NCBI RefSeq assembly: GCF_020639365.1
Contig: NZ_JAINUL010000001.1
Location: forward strand, 8,193,604-8,257,603
DNA: 64,000 nt
Direction of reading: 5' to 3'
DNA from: Streptomyces flavotricini
GTDB taxonomy: Bacteria > Actinomycetota > Actinomycetes > Streptomycetales > Streptomycetaceae
Shown: in pieces, positions 7,799 through 17,254 of the stretch
Layout: each line of letters starts with the position of its first letter
How positions within the stretch are numbered: position 1 is the stretch's first letter
Notes under the pieces: generated by a model
What the model was told of the DNA's origin: nothing
The model's input: the letters and a program-made list of their open reading frames with translations, nothing else
Databases searched by the model: none
Translations under genes and position numbers: made by a program

Positions 7799-10700
7799 TC
7801 ACCACACGAGGGATTCCGCCTGCTCACGCGCCTCCAGCTCGGTGAACACGGCCAGGGCGTCGGCACGGAGCGCGGCCGCCTCCGCGCAGGCCCCCTCCGC
7901 CTCGCGCACCTCAGCGAGATCACGCATGGCCCGCGCCCTGAAGAGCGGTACCCCGAGCGGCTCCCAGACGCGCAGCGCATGGAGCAACGGGCCCGCGGCC
8001 TGCCCGGGGCGGCCCGCCGCGAGATGGAACTCGCCGAGGGTGCGCAGCACCATGCCCTCGCCCAGGGTGTCGTGATGGGCCCGGCAGACGGCCAGGGCGT
8101 CCAGGAGCGGAGGCAGTGTGGCGGTGCCCAGGCGGATCCGGGTCTTGGAGAGGGCTTGCAGGGTGTAGGCGGTCATCAGCTCGTCGCCCAGGTCCCGGAG
8201 TATCCCGAGCGCCTCCTCGAACAGGCGCTCCGCGGCGCAGTGTTCGCCGAGCGCACGGTGGACGAGGCCGGTGGTCCGCAGCGTGAGCGCCACGCCCCGT
8301 CGGCTGCCGAGGCGGCGGTAGGCGCTGTGCGCTTCCTCGAGCGTCGTCAGGGCATGCTCGTGGCGGCCCTGCTCCAGGTCGACCGAGGCCGCGAGCCGGG
8401 AGGCGTAGCCCAGCCCTGCGTCGTCGCGGGAGACACGGAAGCCTTCCGCGGCGCGGGCGAGCGCGGCGCGGGCGGCGGCGAACCGCCCCTGTTCACGGTG
8501 GACGCTGCCGGTCCCGGCGAGCACGACGGCCAGGCTGCGCAGATCCTCCGTCTTCTCCACGAGTGCCCCGGCCTGTTCGAAGTACGTCAGGGCCTCGGTG
8601 TAGCGGTCCTGGGAGTAGCGCAGTTGTCCCAGCCCGGCGAGCAGCATCGCCTCCCCGGAGCGGTCCCCGGCACGCCGGGTGGCCGCGATGGCCGCGTCGT
8701 GCGTACGCCACCATTCCTCGAAGCGGTTGGCCACGCCGAAGGAGGAGGAGCCGAGCGCGAGGGCCACTTCGCGCGCGGGGACGGCGAGGTCGAGGGCTGC
8801 GCCCCGCTCCACGGCGGCCACCAGGGCCGCCGCCTCGGACTCGTACCATGTGCCCGCGTCCTCGGCGGCCGGTGCTCCGGCCCTCGCCGTCGTGTAGTGA
8901 GCGCACGTCTCGAGCTCGCCGGAGGGCGCTGCCGCGGCATGCCTTCGGATGAGCCAGAGCCACGAACCGAGTGCGCGGGTGGTGGCGTCCCTCAGCAGCT
9001 GCGGGGTGTCCTCGGCGGCCGCTCGCTCGGCGGCGTACACCCGGTGCAGGTCGTGCAGCCGGTAGCGGAGCCCGACTCCGTGCCCGTCCGACGCGACGGA
9101 CAGCAGGTGGGCGTCGGTCAGTCGTTCGACGGTGTCGTCGGCGGCGCAGGCGTCGGTGTCCAGCAGGGCCGTCACGAGCCAGGGCGCGAAGTCCGGTACG
9201 CCAAGCGCGCCCAAGAGCCGGAAGGCGCGACGGGCCCGTTCGTCCAGGGCGTCGTAGCTGAGGGCCACGCTGGCACGGACGGCGATGTCTCCCACGGCCA
9301 GTTCGTCGAGGCGCCGGTGCTCGTCCGACAGCCGCTCGACCATGGTGCGCAGGGTCCAGTGGCGGCGCGTGGCCAGACGCGCCCCGGCCGTCCGCAGGGC
9401 GAGCGGCAGACGGCCGCACAGCCTGGCGATGCACCGGGCCGCGGCGGGCTCGGCCGCGACCCGTTCCGCTCCGGCAACCCGGGCGAGCAGGGCGACGGCC
9501 TCGGCGGGGCCGAGGACGTCGAGTTCGATGCGGTGCGCACCCGTCAGCGCGGGGAGTCTGCTGCGGGAGGTGACCACGACGGCGCAGGAGGCGGTGCCCG
9601 GCAACAGGGGGCGGACCTGTGCCTCGCAGCCGACATCGTCCAGTACGAGCAGCATCCGCCGGCCCGCAAGGGTGGTGCGGTACAGATCGACGCGCTCGTG
9701 CAGGCTGTCGGGGACCGGCCGGCCGAGGGCGCGCAGGAACCGGGCGAGCACCTCTTCGGGGTTGGCGGGGGCGGTGGCGCCGGTCAGGTCCGCGTAGAGG
9801 TGGCCGTCGGGGTACGCCCCGGCCGTCCGGTGCGCGGCTTCGACGGCGAGCGCCGACTTGCCCACCCCGCCGGTACCGGAGACGACGCAGACGGGCAGGG
9901 CGGTACGGGTGGGGGCAGCGTCCCCGCCCGTACCGACGAGGTGGCGCACCAGCTCCGCGAGAGGCCGGGCGCGGGCCGTGAAGTCCGCGGTGGCCGGCGG
10001 GAGGAGGGCCGGTACGGGCACATCCACCGGGCCGCCGTCACCGCGTTCGCCGTCCGCCCTGCCGTCCGCCCCGCCGTCCGCCCCGCCTTGCGCGTCGGGG
10101 ACGCGAGCGGCGGTCGGGGCGGATGCGTGGCCGGTGGGGGCGCCGCCCGCTCGGAGGATCGACACGTGCATGGCCTGCAAGTCCGGACCGGGCTCGATGC
10201 CGAGCTCGGCGTCGAGCACTTGCCGGCCCTGCGCGAACACCTCGAGGGCCTCGGCGTGACGACCGGCCCGGTACAGAGCCTGCATGAGGTGTGTCCTGGC
10301 CCGCTCGCGGGTCGGGTGGGCGGCGACGAGGGCCCGCAGCTCGGCGAGATCGACCTGTGTGTCCGCGCCGAGCTGTGCCTGGGCCCGCTGCTCCATCACG
10401 GCCAGGCGTTCCTCGTCCAAGCCGGCGGCCGCGACGCCGAGGGCCCCGCCGATCCCTCCCAGCGCCGGCCCGCGCCACAGGCCGAGCCCTTGGGTGAACA
10501 GCGCGGCCGCCTCTGCGTGCCGGCCGTCCGCGGCCGCCGCGCCGCCCCGGGCGGTCAGCTCCGCGAAGCGGTCCCGGTCCGTCGCGGCGGATGCCACCCG
10601 GATCCGATACCCGGCCGGCTTGGTCTCGATCACATCGCCGAGGACGCGGCGCAGTGCCCACACGTACGTCTGGACGAGGGTCCTCGCGCTGTCGGGAGGG

Positions 10701-10861
10701 AAGTCGCCCCACACCCTGTCGATCAGCGTCTCGGCCGATACCACCTGCCCGCGCTCGAGCAGCAGTGCCGCGAGCAGTGCCCGCGGCTTCCTGCCCTCGA
10801 TGGTCAGCTGTCCCTCGTCGTTCCATGCCTCGACGGGTCCCAACAGCCGGAACTCGGTCAT
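7799..10861 (-). CDS. SARP/AfsR-type transcriptional regulator (OmpR-like HTH, BTAD, NB-ARC, TPR)
   Basis: A 1020-residue regulator with the AfsR layout. Residues 1-90 form the OmpR-like winged helix of SARPs (EFRLLGPVEA start, TLIDRVWG and YVWALRRVLG motifs). A bacterial transcriptional activator domain follows (about 97-245), then an NB-ARC ATPase with P-loop SGTGGVGKSALA near residue 325 and a DDVG Walker B. A TPR-rich C-terminal half (about 640-1000) ends the protein. AfsR-type proteins integrate kinase or ligand signals and activate secondary-metabolite or development genes. GGGGGGA precedes the ATG at 10861. Adjacent genes give no obvious target cluster; the right-hand biosynthetic locus is 40 kb away. 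Confidence 0.93.
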   Translation of the reverse strand: MTEFRLLGPVEAWNDEGQLTIEGRKPRALLAALLLERGQVVSAETLIDRVWGDFPPDSARTLVQTYVWALRRVLGDVIETKPAGYRIRVASAATDRDRFAELTARGGAAAADGRHAEAAALFTQGLGLWRGPALGGIGGALGVAAAGLDEERLAVMEQRAQAQLGADTQVDLAELRALVAAHPTRERARTHLMQALYRAGRHAEALEVFAQGRQVLDAELGIEPGPDLQAMHVSILRAGGAPTGHASAPTAARVPDAQGGADGGADGRADGERGDGGPVDVPVPALLPPATADFTARARPLAELVRHLVGTGGDAAPTRTALPVCVVSGTGGVGKSALAVEAAHRTAGAYPDGHLYADLTGATAPANPEEVLARFLRALGRPVPDSLHERVDLYRTTLAGRRMLLVLDDVGCEAQVRPLLPGTASCAVVVTSRSRLPALTGAHRIELDVLGPAEAVALLARVAGAERVAAEPAAARCIARLCGRLPLALRTAGARLATRRHWTLRTMVERLSDEHRRLDELAVGDIAVRASVALSYDALDERARRAFRLLGALGVPDFAPWLVTALLDTDACAADDTVERLTDAHLLSVASDGHGVGLRYRLHDLHRVYAAERAAAEDTPQLLRDATTRALGSWLWLIRRHAAAAPSGELETCAHYTTARAGAPAAEDAGTWYESEAAALVAAVERGAALDLAVPAREVALALGSSSFGVANRFEEWWRTHDAAIAATRRAGDRSGEAMLLAGLGQLRYSQDRYTEALTYFEQAGALVEKTEDLRSLAVVLAGTGSVHREQGRFAAARAALARAAEGFRVSRDDAGLGYASRLAASVDLEQGRHEHALTTLEEAHSAYRRLGSRRGVALTLRTTGLVHRALGEHCAAERLFEEALGILRDLGDELMTAYTLQALSKTRIRLGTATLPPLLDALAVCRAHHDTLGEGMVLRTLGEFHLAAGRPGQAAGPLLHALRVWEPLGVPLFRARAMRDLAEVREAEGACAEAAALRADALAVFTELEAREQAESLVW

Positions 10862-11411
10862 CGGCAGGTCCCCCCGGGCATTGCGCCCACCCCCTGTCGT
10901 CAACGCGGTGATCAAGATAGCCGAGGGGGCTCAGGGCGGACAGGTCGGAATCCGGACCCCGCTCGGGGCACGACCGCGGCCGCCGCAGCACCGGCAGCGA
11001 GCTCTACGCGGCGCGACCGCCGCGCAGCCCGCTGAGTGGGACGAGAGCGCGCCGGCCGCGACCCCGGCGAGGGCGAGGGGCAGGAGGCTGGCGCCGAGGC
11101 AGGTGCCGCGGGCGTCGGCGGCGGGAGCCACGTCGGTGACGGGCACGGTCCGAGCCCCGGCCGATGCCTGAGAGGTGACGGCCTGTGTCAGCAGTCGCGC
11201 GACGGCGGGGCTCGCGGACCCGCCGCCGGGCCCGGACGTCCTGATCTCCAAGGTCCTCCGCACGATCCTGGACGTGCGGGCGGGGGAGTCGGGAGCCGGC
11301 CCCCCTCACCGGCCCCGGCTCGAAGAGCCTGAGAGGCACCCTCTTTTCGTCCTCTTGACGATAGAGACACCTCTTGTTATCGTCACACTGACGAAATTAA
11401 GGGGGTTCGCC
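10862..11411. other. Divergent intergenic region between SARP and SPFH genes
   Basis: About 550 bases. Several overlapping minus-strand frames (for example 10931-11263) exist, but none has a clear ribosome-binding site or recognisable motif. Its right end carries the SPFH promoter/operator. Confidence 0.4.
11355..11385 (+). promoter_or_regulatory. Promoter with overlapping palindromic operator candidate
   Basis: TTGACG at 11355-11360 and TATCGT at 11378-11383, separated by 17 bases, form a housekeeping-type promoter. The 8-bp arms TGACGATA (11356-11363) and TATCGTCA (11378-11385) are perfect inverted repeats 14 bases apart. A dimeric regulator bound here would cover both promoter elements of the SPFH/NAD-kinase-like operon. 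Confidence 0.65.
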
Positions 11412-12425
11412 ATGGCCGACATCACCCGGCGCTTCGGCTGGCGTCATCTGCGCTCCGCGCCCACCACCCACATACGCCACCACAAGCGCGGCCGACTCGT
11501 CCACGACGGGCTGGGACTCAGTTTCTGGTACCGGTCGCTCTCGGCGGCGCTGTCCGAAGTTCCGGTCGACGACCGGGAGCTGGCCATGGCGTTCCACGCC
11601 CGTACGTCCGACTTCCAGGACGTCGCCGTGCAGGCCACCGTGACCTACCGGATCAGCGACCCGGCCGAAGCCGCGGCCCGACTCGACTTCTCCGTCGACC
11701 CGGACACGGGGAGCTGGCGCGGAGCCCCCCTGGAGCAGATCGCCACTCTCCTCACCGAGACCGCGCAGCAGCACACGCTGGACGTACTGGCCCGGACTCC
11801 GCTGGCCGCCGCCCTGGTGGACGGCGTCGCCGCCGTGCGGGGGAGCGTCACCGCCGGTCTCGCCGCCGAGCCCAGACTCCCGGCCACCGGCATCGACGTG
11901 GTGGCCGTACGGGTCGTGGCGATCCGCCCCGAGGCCGAGGTGGAGCGCGCCCTGCGCACCCCGGCCCGCGAGCAGATCCAGCAGGAGGCGGACCGGGCCA
12001 CCTACGAACGGCGGGCCGTCGCCGTCGAGCGTGAGCGTGCCATCGCCGAGAACGAGCTGGCCAGCCAGATCGAACTGGCCAGGCGCGAGGAGCAGTTGAT
12101 CGACCAGCGCGGCACCAACGCCCGCCGCGAGGCCGAGGAGAAGGCGGCGGCGGACGGCATCCGGACCGAGACCGAGGCGGCTCGCAAGGTCAGCCTGGCC
12201 CGCGCGGACGCCGAGGCGGAGCGCGAGACGGGCGCGGCCCGCGCCGAGACCCAGGCCGCCTGGCTGCGGGTGCACGGCGAGGTCGACGCGGGCACGCTGC
12301 ACGCCCTGGCGGCGACCCGGCTGGCGGAGAACCTGCCGCGGATCGAGAGCATCACGCTCTCTCCCGACGTCCTCACCGGGCTCCTCACCAGGCTCGGGCG
12401 TCCGGAAGGCGGCGCGGGCGCGTGA
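11412..12425 (+). CDS. SPFH/Band 7 domain protein
   Basis: A 337-residue SPFH (stomatin/prohibitin/flotillin/HflK) protein. The SPFH fold covers about residues 45-190, followed by a long Ala/Glu/Arg-rich coiled coil (about 185-300) of the kind that drives oligomer rings. It lacks the N-terminal membrane hairpin of classical stomatins. An AAGGGGG site precedes the ATG at 11412; the upstream frame from 11175 is not supported. It overlaps the next gene by 4 bp (GTGA), so the two are translationally coupled and likely work together. The physiological role of this SPFH/NAD-kinase-like pair is not clear to me. Confidence 0.85.
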   Translation: MADITRRFGWRHLRSAPTTHIRHHKRGRLVHDGLGLSFWYRSLSAALSEVPVDDRELAMAFHARTSDFQDVAVQATVTYRISDPAEAAARLDFSVDPDTGSWRGAPLEQIATLLTETAQQHTLDVLARTPLAAALVDGVAAVRGSVTAGLAAEPRLPATGIDVVAVRVVAIRPEAEVERALRTPAREQIQQEADRATYERRAVAVERERAIAENELASQIELARREEQLIDQRGTNARREAEEKAAADGIRTETEAARKVSLARADAEAERETGAARAETQAAWLRVHGEVDAGTLHALAATRLAENLPRIESITLSPDVLTGLLTRLGRPEGGAGA

Positions 12426-13321
12426 GCCTGGCCCCGCGGGCGGTGGTCGTCCACCGCAGGACCGAGTACGAGGAACTGCTCGCCCGGCACGGGACGCACG
12501 GGCAGGCCGCGTTCTTCCTCTCCAGCCGGGGCCGGTCGATCGACGAGGTGGTCCGCCGCCACGAGCGAACGCGGCAGGCGCTGCGGGAGGTGGCGGCGGC
12601 GGTGCCGCTCACCTGGCGCAGCGCCCGGGTGGAGCGGGCGGACCTGGACCGCTTCCTGTTCGCGCCGGAGGACGTGGTGGTCGTGGTCGGGCAGGACGGC
12701 CTGGTCGCCAACACCGCGAAGTACCTGCGCGGCCAGCCGGTGGTGGGCATCGACACCGACCCGGGGCGTAACCCCGGGGTCCTGGTCCGTCACCGCTGCG
12801 CCGACGCGGCCTCGCTGCTGCATGCGGCGATCGCCGCCGGGGAGCGGGCGGAGGAACTCACCATGGTCGAGGCCGTCGCCGACGACACCCAGCGGCTCCT
12901 CGCGCTGAACGAGATCTATCTGGGCTCGCCCGGTCACCAGACGGCCCGCTACCGCCTGGGTCCCGACGGCGACGACAGCGCGGGCGAGGCCCAGGCGTCC
13001 TCCGGGGTGCTGGTGGGCACCGGCACGGGCGCCACCGGCTGGCTGCGTTCCCTGTGGCTGGAGCGCGGCAGCACCGCGGGGCTGCCCGCACCCTGCGAGC
13101 GGCGGCTCCTGTGGTTCGTACGGGAGGCCTGGCCCTCGCCCGCGACCGGAACGACGAGGGTCGCCGGTGAGCTGGGGCGGGGGCAGGGGCTGCGGCTGAC
13201 CGTGGAGTCGGACCGGATCGTGGTGTTCGGCGACGGGATGGAGGGCGACGCCCTGGAGCTGACCTGGGGCCAGAGCGTACGGCTGGGCATCGCGGAAACG
13301 GCGCTGCACCTGGTGACGTGA
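12422..13321 (+). CDS. NAD kinase-like protein
   Basis: A 299-residue protein with the inorganic polyphosphate/ATP-NAD kinase fold. The segment VVGQDGLVANTAKYL (around residues 96-112) corresponds to the GGDGT loop, here altered to GQDGL. It is followed by GIDTDP, in the place of the GIN(T/L) strand, and the glycine-rich VGTGTGATGW segment near 200. The changed loop suggests altered or lost phosphate-donor use, so it may be a sensor of NAD(P) or a kinase with different specificity. It starts at a GTG overlapping the SPFH stop by 4 bp. A canonical housekeeping NAD kinase would be expected elsewhere in the genome. Confidence 0.75.
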   Translation: MSLAPRAVVVHRRTEYEELLARHGTHGQAAFFLSSRGRSIDEVVRRHERTRQALREVAAAVPLTWRSARVERADLDRFLFAPEDVVVVVGQDGLVANTAKYLRGQPVVGIDTDPGRNPGVLVRHRCADAASLLHAAIAAGERAEELTMVEAVADDTQRLLALNEIYLGSPGHQTARYRLGPDGDDSAGEAQASSGVLVGTGTGATGWLRSLWLERGSTAGLPAPCERRLLWFVREAWPSPATGTTRVAGELGRGQGLRLTVESDRIVVFGDGMEGDALELTWGQSVRLGIAETALHLVT

Positions 13322-13521
13322 GCGCCCCGCCCGACCGGCGGAGACGGTCCTCGACCGGCACGCGGATCTCCGCCCGCTGTGCAGCGCCCTCCGGGGTACC
13401 TCCGCTGCTTTGCGCGTCGGCCTCAGGCTGCGCCAACCCTCCCGCCTTCCCGCGATGTGTCCGTGGGGCCCCGCAACCAGGATCGGGGTCTCACCAGTCG
13501 ACGGGACGGAAGGACGGGCTG

Positions 13522-13830
13522 ATGAACGCTCAGGGGATCGAGACGCCGCGGAATCACACGGTGCCCTCTGCACCTCGGCCGTCTTCATCGGCGGCCCGCT
13601 CGCCGTGATCGGCCTGATCCTGGGCATCGCCGCGCTGATGGCGGCCAAGCGGACCGGTGTGGGCCGGGGAAAGGCCGTCACCGCCGTGGTGACGTCCTCC
13701 CTCGCGATCGTGGTGTCCGGGCTGGTCGCCGTGTTCATGGTCTGGTGCGCGAACAAGACGCAGGAGTGCTACCAGCCCGACGGCTTCCGCCAGTACACGC
13801 AGTGCGTCCGCGAGCACCTGAACGGAACTG
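13522..13830 (+). pseudogene. DUF4190-like small membrane protein, frameshifted
   Basis: The ATG at 13522 opens a frame (MNAQGIETPRNHT) typical of the start of small DUF4190 membrane proteins, but the hydrophobic part (GGPLAVIGLILGIAALM, VGRGKAV, then a second membrane segment) is read in another frame from about 13585. The first predicted membrane segment also seems to be missing. The broken frame then runs on into the MFS gene. Best read as a decayed gene with a small deletion; a sequencing error cannot be excluded. Confidence 0.55.
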
Positions 13831-13921
13831 AACGGGTTGGCCTGTCATCCCAATGGGGCGATGTGCGGCGCGGCGGATCAGGCAAGACTCTCGCCAACCC
13901 CAACTTCGCCCCGGAGGTTCC

Positions 13922-15580
13922 ATGTCGAAAAACGGCGCGCCTCGCATCGACGTTCCGCCCGGCGCCCCGGCCCGGGAGTCGCTCGTTCTGGCGTCCTTGA
14001 TCGTCGTTGCCGCGGTGGCCAACCTGAACCTGTCGGTGGCCAACGTGGCGCTGCCCGCGATCGGGAAGGCCTTCGACTCCTCCCAGACCGCGCTGAACCT
14101 CGTCGCCGTGGGGTACTCCCTCGGCCTGGCCGCATCGGTGCTCTACCTGGGTGCGGTCGGCGACCGTCACGGGCGCAAGCTGCTGCTGCTCCTCGGCATC
14201 GCTCTGTCCGTCCCCGCCTGCCTGCTCGCCGCGTACGCGCCGAGCGACACCGTCCTCGTAGCGGCCCGTATCCTCGGCGGGCTCTCGGCCGGCATGGCCT
14301 TCCCGACCACCCTGGCGCTGATCACCGCCCTGTGGGCGGGGCCGGGGCGGACGAAGTCGATCGCGTTGTGGTCGGCCCTGGGCGGCGGCATCTCCATGCT
14401 CGGGCCGGTGACCGCGGGCGCGCTGCTCGAACGTTTCTACTGGGGCTCGGTGTTCCTGGTCACCCTGCCCCTCGCCGTGGTCGCGCTGGTCATGGCCCTG
14501 CTGTTCGTCCCAGCGCACGCCAACGAGTCGACCGAACCGGTGGACAACCTCGGCGGCATCCTGTCCGTCCTCCTGATCGCGGGACTGGTGCTCGCGATCA
14601 ATATCGCCGCTCTCCCCGGCCAGAACGCGGTGGTCATCGGACTCGCCGTGATCGCCCTGGCTGCCGGAGCGGCGTTCTTCTGGCGTCAGCGCCGGGCTCC
14701 CAACCCGTTGTATGACCTCCACGTCGCCGCCCGGCGCACGTTCTGGGTCGCCGCATGCGCGGGCATCATCGTGTACGGCTCCATGATGGGGTCGGCGTTC
14801 ATCAGCCAGCAGTACCTGCAGAACGTGCTCGACTACAACCCCGTCGAGGCCGGCGCCGCCATCCTCCCCCTCGTCGTGATGATCGTGCTCGTGGCACCAC
14901 GGTCCGCGAGGCTGGTCGAGACACGCGGCGCCCGCACGACCCTGCTGATCGGTTACACGTTCCTCTTCCTCGCGTTCGCCTGGATGCTGCTGTTCTGGGA
15001 CGAGGACAGCAGCTACTGGCAGATCGGGTTCGCCTACGTGCTCACCGGTATCGGCGCCGGCCTCGCAGGGACGCCCGCGTCGCACTCGCTGACCGGATCG
15101 GTGCCCGTGCGACGTGCCGGCATGGCCTCAGGTACCGCCGACCTGCAACGGGACCTCGGCGGGGCCATCATGCAGTCCGTCATGGGCGTGCTCCTCACCG
15201 CCGGCTACGCCTCGGCTTTCAGCGCGGCGATCGCCGCTTCCCCCGAGAGCAAGGACGTGTCGGACCAGGTCCAGAGCGAGCTGACGAAGTCGTTCTCCTC
15301 CGCTGAGCAGGTCGCCCGGCAGCACCCGCAGTACGCCGACCAGATCGTCGCGGCAGCGCGCCAGTCGTTCCTCCACGGCGACGACCGGGCGTACACGGTC
15401 GGCCTGGCCGCGATCGCCCTGGGCGCGCTGTTGATCTTCTTCATGTTCCCGCACCGGGACGCCGAGCGGGAACTCCTGGGGCGCTACTACACCGAGGACT
15501 CCGCCGCCGCCTCCTCCGCCGCCACCGAGAGGCCGAGCGGACCGGGCGGACCGGGCGCAACGGGCGCAACGGGCGCCTGA
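13922..15580 (+). CDS. MFS drug/proton antiporter, DHA2 type (14 TM)
   Basis: A 552-residue inner-membrane transporter of the DHA2 major facilitator group. The first helices carry ANLNLSVANVALPAIG, which matches the family's motif of conserved Asn/Ala/Leu-Pro residues. GDRHGRK after helix 2 is the MFS motif A loop. About 14 hydrophobic segments can be counted. A periplasmic-type insert (about 445-505) precedes the last helix, and the C-terminus is a Gly/Ala/Thr-rich tail. GGAGG lies 5 bases before the ATG at 13922. It probably exports a toxic or antibiotic compound. No regulator gene is adjacent; the next gene downstream is a pseudogene. Confidence 0.9.
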   Translation: MSKNGAPRIDVPPGAPARESLVLASLIVVAAVANLNLSVANVALPAIGKAFDSSQTALNLVAVGYSLGLAASVLYLGAVGDRHGRKLLLLLGIALSVPACLLAAYAPSDTVLVAARILGGLSAGMAFPTTLALITALWAGPGRTKSIALWSALGGGISMLGPVTAGALLERFYWGSVFLVTLPLAVVALVMALLFVPAHANESTEPVDNLGGILSVLLIAGLVLAINIAALPGQNAVVIGLAVIALAAGAAFFWRQRRAPNPLYDLHVAARRTFWVAACAGIIVYGSMMGSAFISQQYLQNVLDYNPVEAGAAILPLVVMIVLVAPRSARLVETRGARTTLLIGYTFLFLAFAWMLLFWDEDSSYWQIGFAYVLTGIGAGLAGTPASHSLTGSVPVRRAGMASGTADLQRDLGGAIMQSVMGVLLTAGYASAFSAAIAASPESKDVSDQVQSELTKSFSSAEQVARQHPQYADQIVAAARQSFLHGDDRAYTVGLAAIALGALLIFFMFPHRDAERELLGRYYTEDSAAASSAATERPSGPGGPGATGATGA

Positions 15581-15590
15581 GAGTTCGGCC

Positions 15591-16055
15591 TTCATCCTGC
15601 TTCTCTCCTCACGGCGCGGCGTCCGCCTGGGCCTGGCGTTCCTGCTGTCGTGGCTGGCCAACCCGTACGGCGTCCACCGGCACCGCCGACCGCCCCGCCC
15701 GCACGGCCCGCCTCGCTGGTCCGCCCGGATCGACAACGCCTCCCAGGCCACCGCGGCCGGCCTGGCATGGCTGCTGCAACCCTGGGCACTGGTCGGCGCC
15801 GGCGCCGCGACCCCCATCGACGCGGACCTCTCCACCCCGGCCGACTGACTCGCACTGACGGGCTACTGCCTGCAGGCCACGCTCAGCCTCATCGGCATGG
15901 AGAGGTACGGGCTCCGGGCGCCCGCGTCCGCGGACGCCCGGCTGAACGCCCTGCGGAGCTGGCTGGAGGAGCGCCAGGAGCAGCTGATCGTCACGCTCTC
16001 CCTGCTCGCCGGCCTGTGGCTGACGGCCCGGAGCATTTACGACCTGGTCGCCTGA
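15591..16055 (+). pseudogene. GAP family (LysE-like) membrane protein remnant
   Basis: One continuous frame from 15591 to the TGA at 16053-16055 reads like GAP-family membrane proteins. The start resembles their first cytoplasmic loop (SSRRGVRLGLAFLLSW), and the C-terminal half matches the conserved pattern ARIDNASQATAAGLAWLLQP and RLNALRSWLEERQEQLIV. It lacks the N-terminal membrane helix and start codon and about 60 residues of the middle, and it has an in-frame TGA at 15846-15848. It lies directly downstream of the MFS gene. Clearly inactive. Confidence 0.75.
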
Positions 16056-16160
16056 CACGGACGGCCCCGCCGCGCGGCCGGGTGAGTGGTGCTGCGCTGC
16101 CGGTTCCTCTCCTGCCGAACGGTGAGGGGGACCGGCGCCGCACTGCTACCCGCCGTGGTG

Positions 16161-16463
16161 CTACTGGATGAACAGGCTCATGCCGGGGGCGGGGTGCAGG
16201 AGCTGCCCCGGCAGGACGGAGCGCGTCACGTGTCCGTCACAGTGGGGCCCCGACCACACGTAGGCGGTCTCGTTCGTGAAGTTGGCGACCTCCGAGGGTA
16301 CGAAGTCGCCCAACGGGTAGCAGCCGGAAGGGTCGTGGATCGCTGCCCGATCGATGAACAGCACGCCGTCCGCCGCCCGTGCCGTGCCCGGCGCCGCCAG
16401 CGCCAGCGTCAGCGCCGCCGCGCACGCCCCCAGTACCCGCGCCACGCGTCGTGTCTCGCGCAT
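16161..16463 (-). CDS. Secreted small hypothetical protein
   Basis: A 100-residue exported protein with a clear signal peptide (about residues 1-30, AAPGTARAA). The mature part of about 70 residues has two cysteines (CYPLG and HCDGH) likely bridged. It resembles the many short Streptomyces secreted proteins of unknown role. A GGTGGA site precedes the ATG at 16463. Confidence 0.75.
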   Translation of the reverse strand: MRETRRVARVLGACAAALTLALAAPGTARAADGVLFIDRAAIHDPSGCYPLGDFVPSEVANFTNETAYVWSGPHCDGHVTRSVLPGQLLHPAPGMSLFIQ

Positions 16464-16577
16464 TCCGGTCCACCCATCTCACTCGTTTCGCCACAACCAT
16501 AGGTCACCCAGGGTAGCGTACCGCTACTCAACGTGAGCTGGCTGCGGGGCGGGGGAGAGGTGCGTGAAACGCCGGGA

Positions 16578-16617
16578 AGCGCTCGCCGCGCCGGCCACGA
16601 CGGGCGCGGCGAGCGCT
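16578..16617. terminator. Strong hairpin terminator
   Basis: Perfect 15-bp arms at 16578-16592 and 16603-16617 with a 10-base loop. It lies about 30 bases beyond the GNAT stop codon and upstream of the small secreted protein gene, so it ends the ThiF-like/GNAT operon. Confidence 0.88.
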
Positions 16618-16648
16618 CTTCGGTACGTCTCCCTCGGCCCCCTCGGGT

Positions 16649-17254
16649 TCAGGAGGTACGGGCCCGGGGCCCGGAGTCCAGGATGGCCAGTTCGGTCTCC
16701 GTGGCCTGGCGTTTCCATTCGGGGGCGAGCGCGGCGTAGGTGGTGACGTCGTGCCAGCAGCCCTGGGTGCGGAAGAGCTGCCGCAGGGTGGCCTCACGGT
16801 GCAGGCCGGCGGCGTGCATCACCTCGGCCATGCGGTGGTGGTCACTGCGGTGGCCGGCCCAGATGCGGTGCAGCCCGAGGTGGCCGAACCCGTAGGCCAT
16901 GAGCAGTCGGCCCGCTTCGTGTCCGTGGCCGGCCGTGGGGGCGCCGGGGAGCAGCACCAGGCTGGTGAGCATGGCGTTGTTCCCGTAGCCCTCGACGAGC
17001 AGGCCCATCGTGCCGGTGAGGGTGTCGTCGTCGAGGCCGGACACGGCGAGGGTGTACCGGTGCCGTGGGTGCGTGTGCGGCTGGTTGAGGCTCCGGGCGA
17101 AGGCGTCGTGCGCCTCGCTCTCGTCCATGCGGTCGACACCGAGGTAGCGGGTGAGCAGGCGGTGGGTGAGGATGCGCGTGAACGGCTCGTGGTCCGAAGG
17201 CCGTAGTTCGCGCAGCTTGAGGCGCCTGCCGCGGAGTTCGGGTACGCGCGTCAC
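16649..17254 (-). CDS. GNAT family N-acetyltransferase
   Basis: A 201-residue GNAT-fold acetyltransferase of the RimJ/RimL type (LRGRRLKLRELRPSDHEP start). The acetyl-CoA-binding segment is recognisable near residues 105-125 (GHGHEAGRLLMAYGF), followed by the HRIWAGHR strand. Its GTG start overlaps the stop of the upstream ThiF-like gene by 4 bp, so the two proteins are made together. The acceptor is unknown; pairing with a ThiF-like enzyme could mean a small peptide or amino-acid substrate. Confidence 0.85.
   Translation of the reverse strand: MTRVPELRGRRLKLRELRPSDHEPFTRILTHRLLTRYLGVDRMDESEAHDAFARSLNQPHTHPRHRYTLAVSGLDDDTLTGTMGLLVEGYGNNAMLTSLVLLPGAPTAGHGHEAGRLLMAYGFGHLGLHRIWAGHRSDHHRMAEVMHAAGLHREATLRQLFRTQGCWHDVTTYAALAPEWKRQATETELAILDSGPRARTS

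Noticed and set aside
7655..11035. 1126-codon open frame on the plus strand
   Set aside because: It is the antisense shadow of the SARP regulator gene; its translation is Gly/Arg/Gln-rich with no domain and no start signal.
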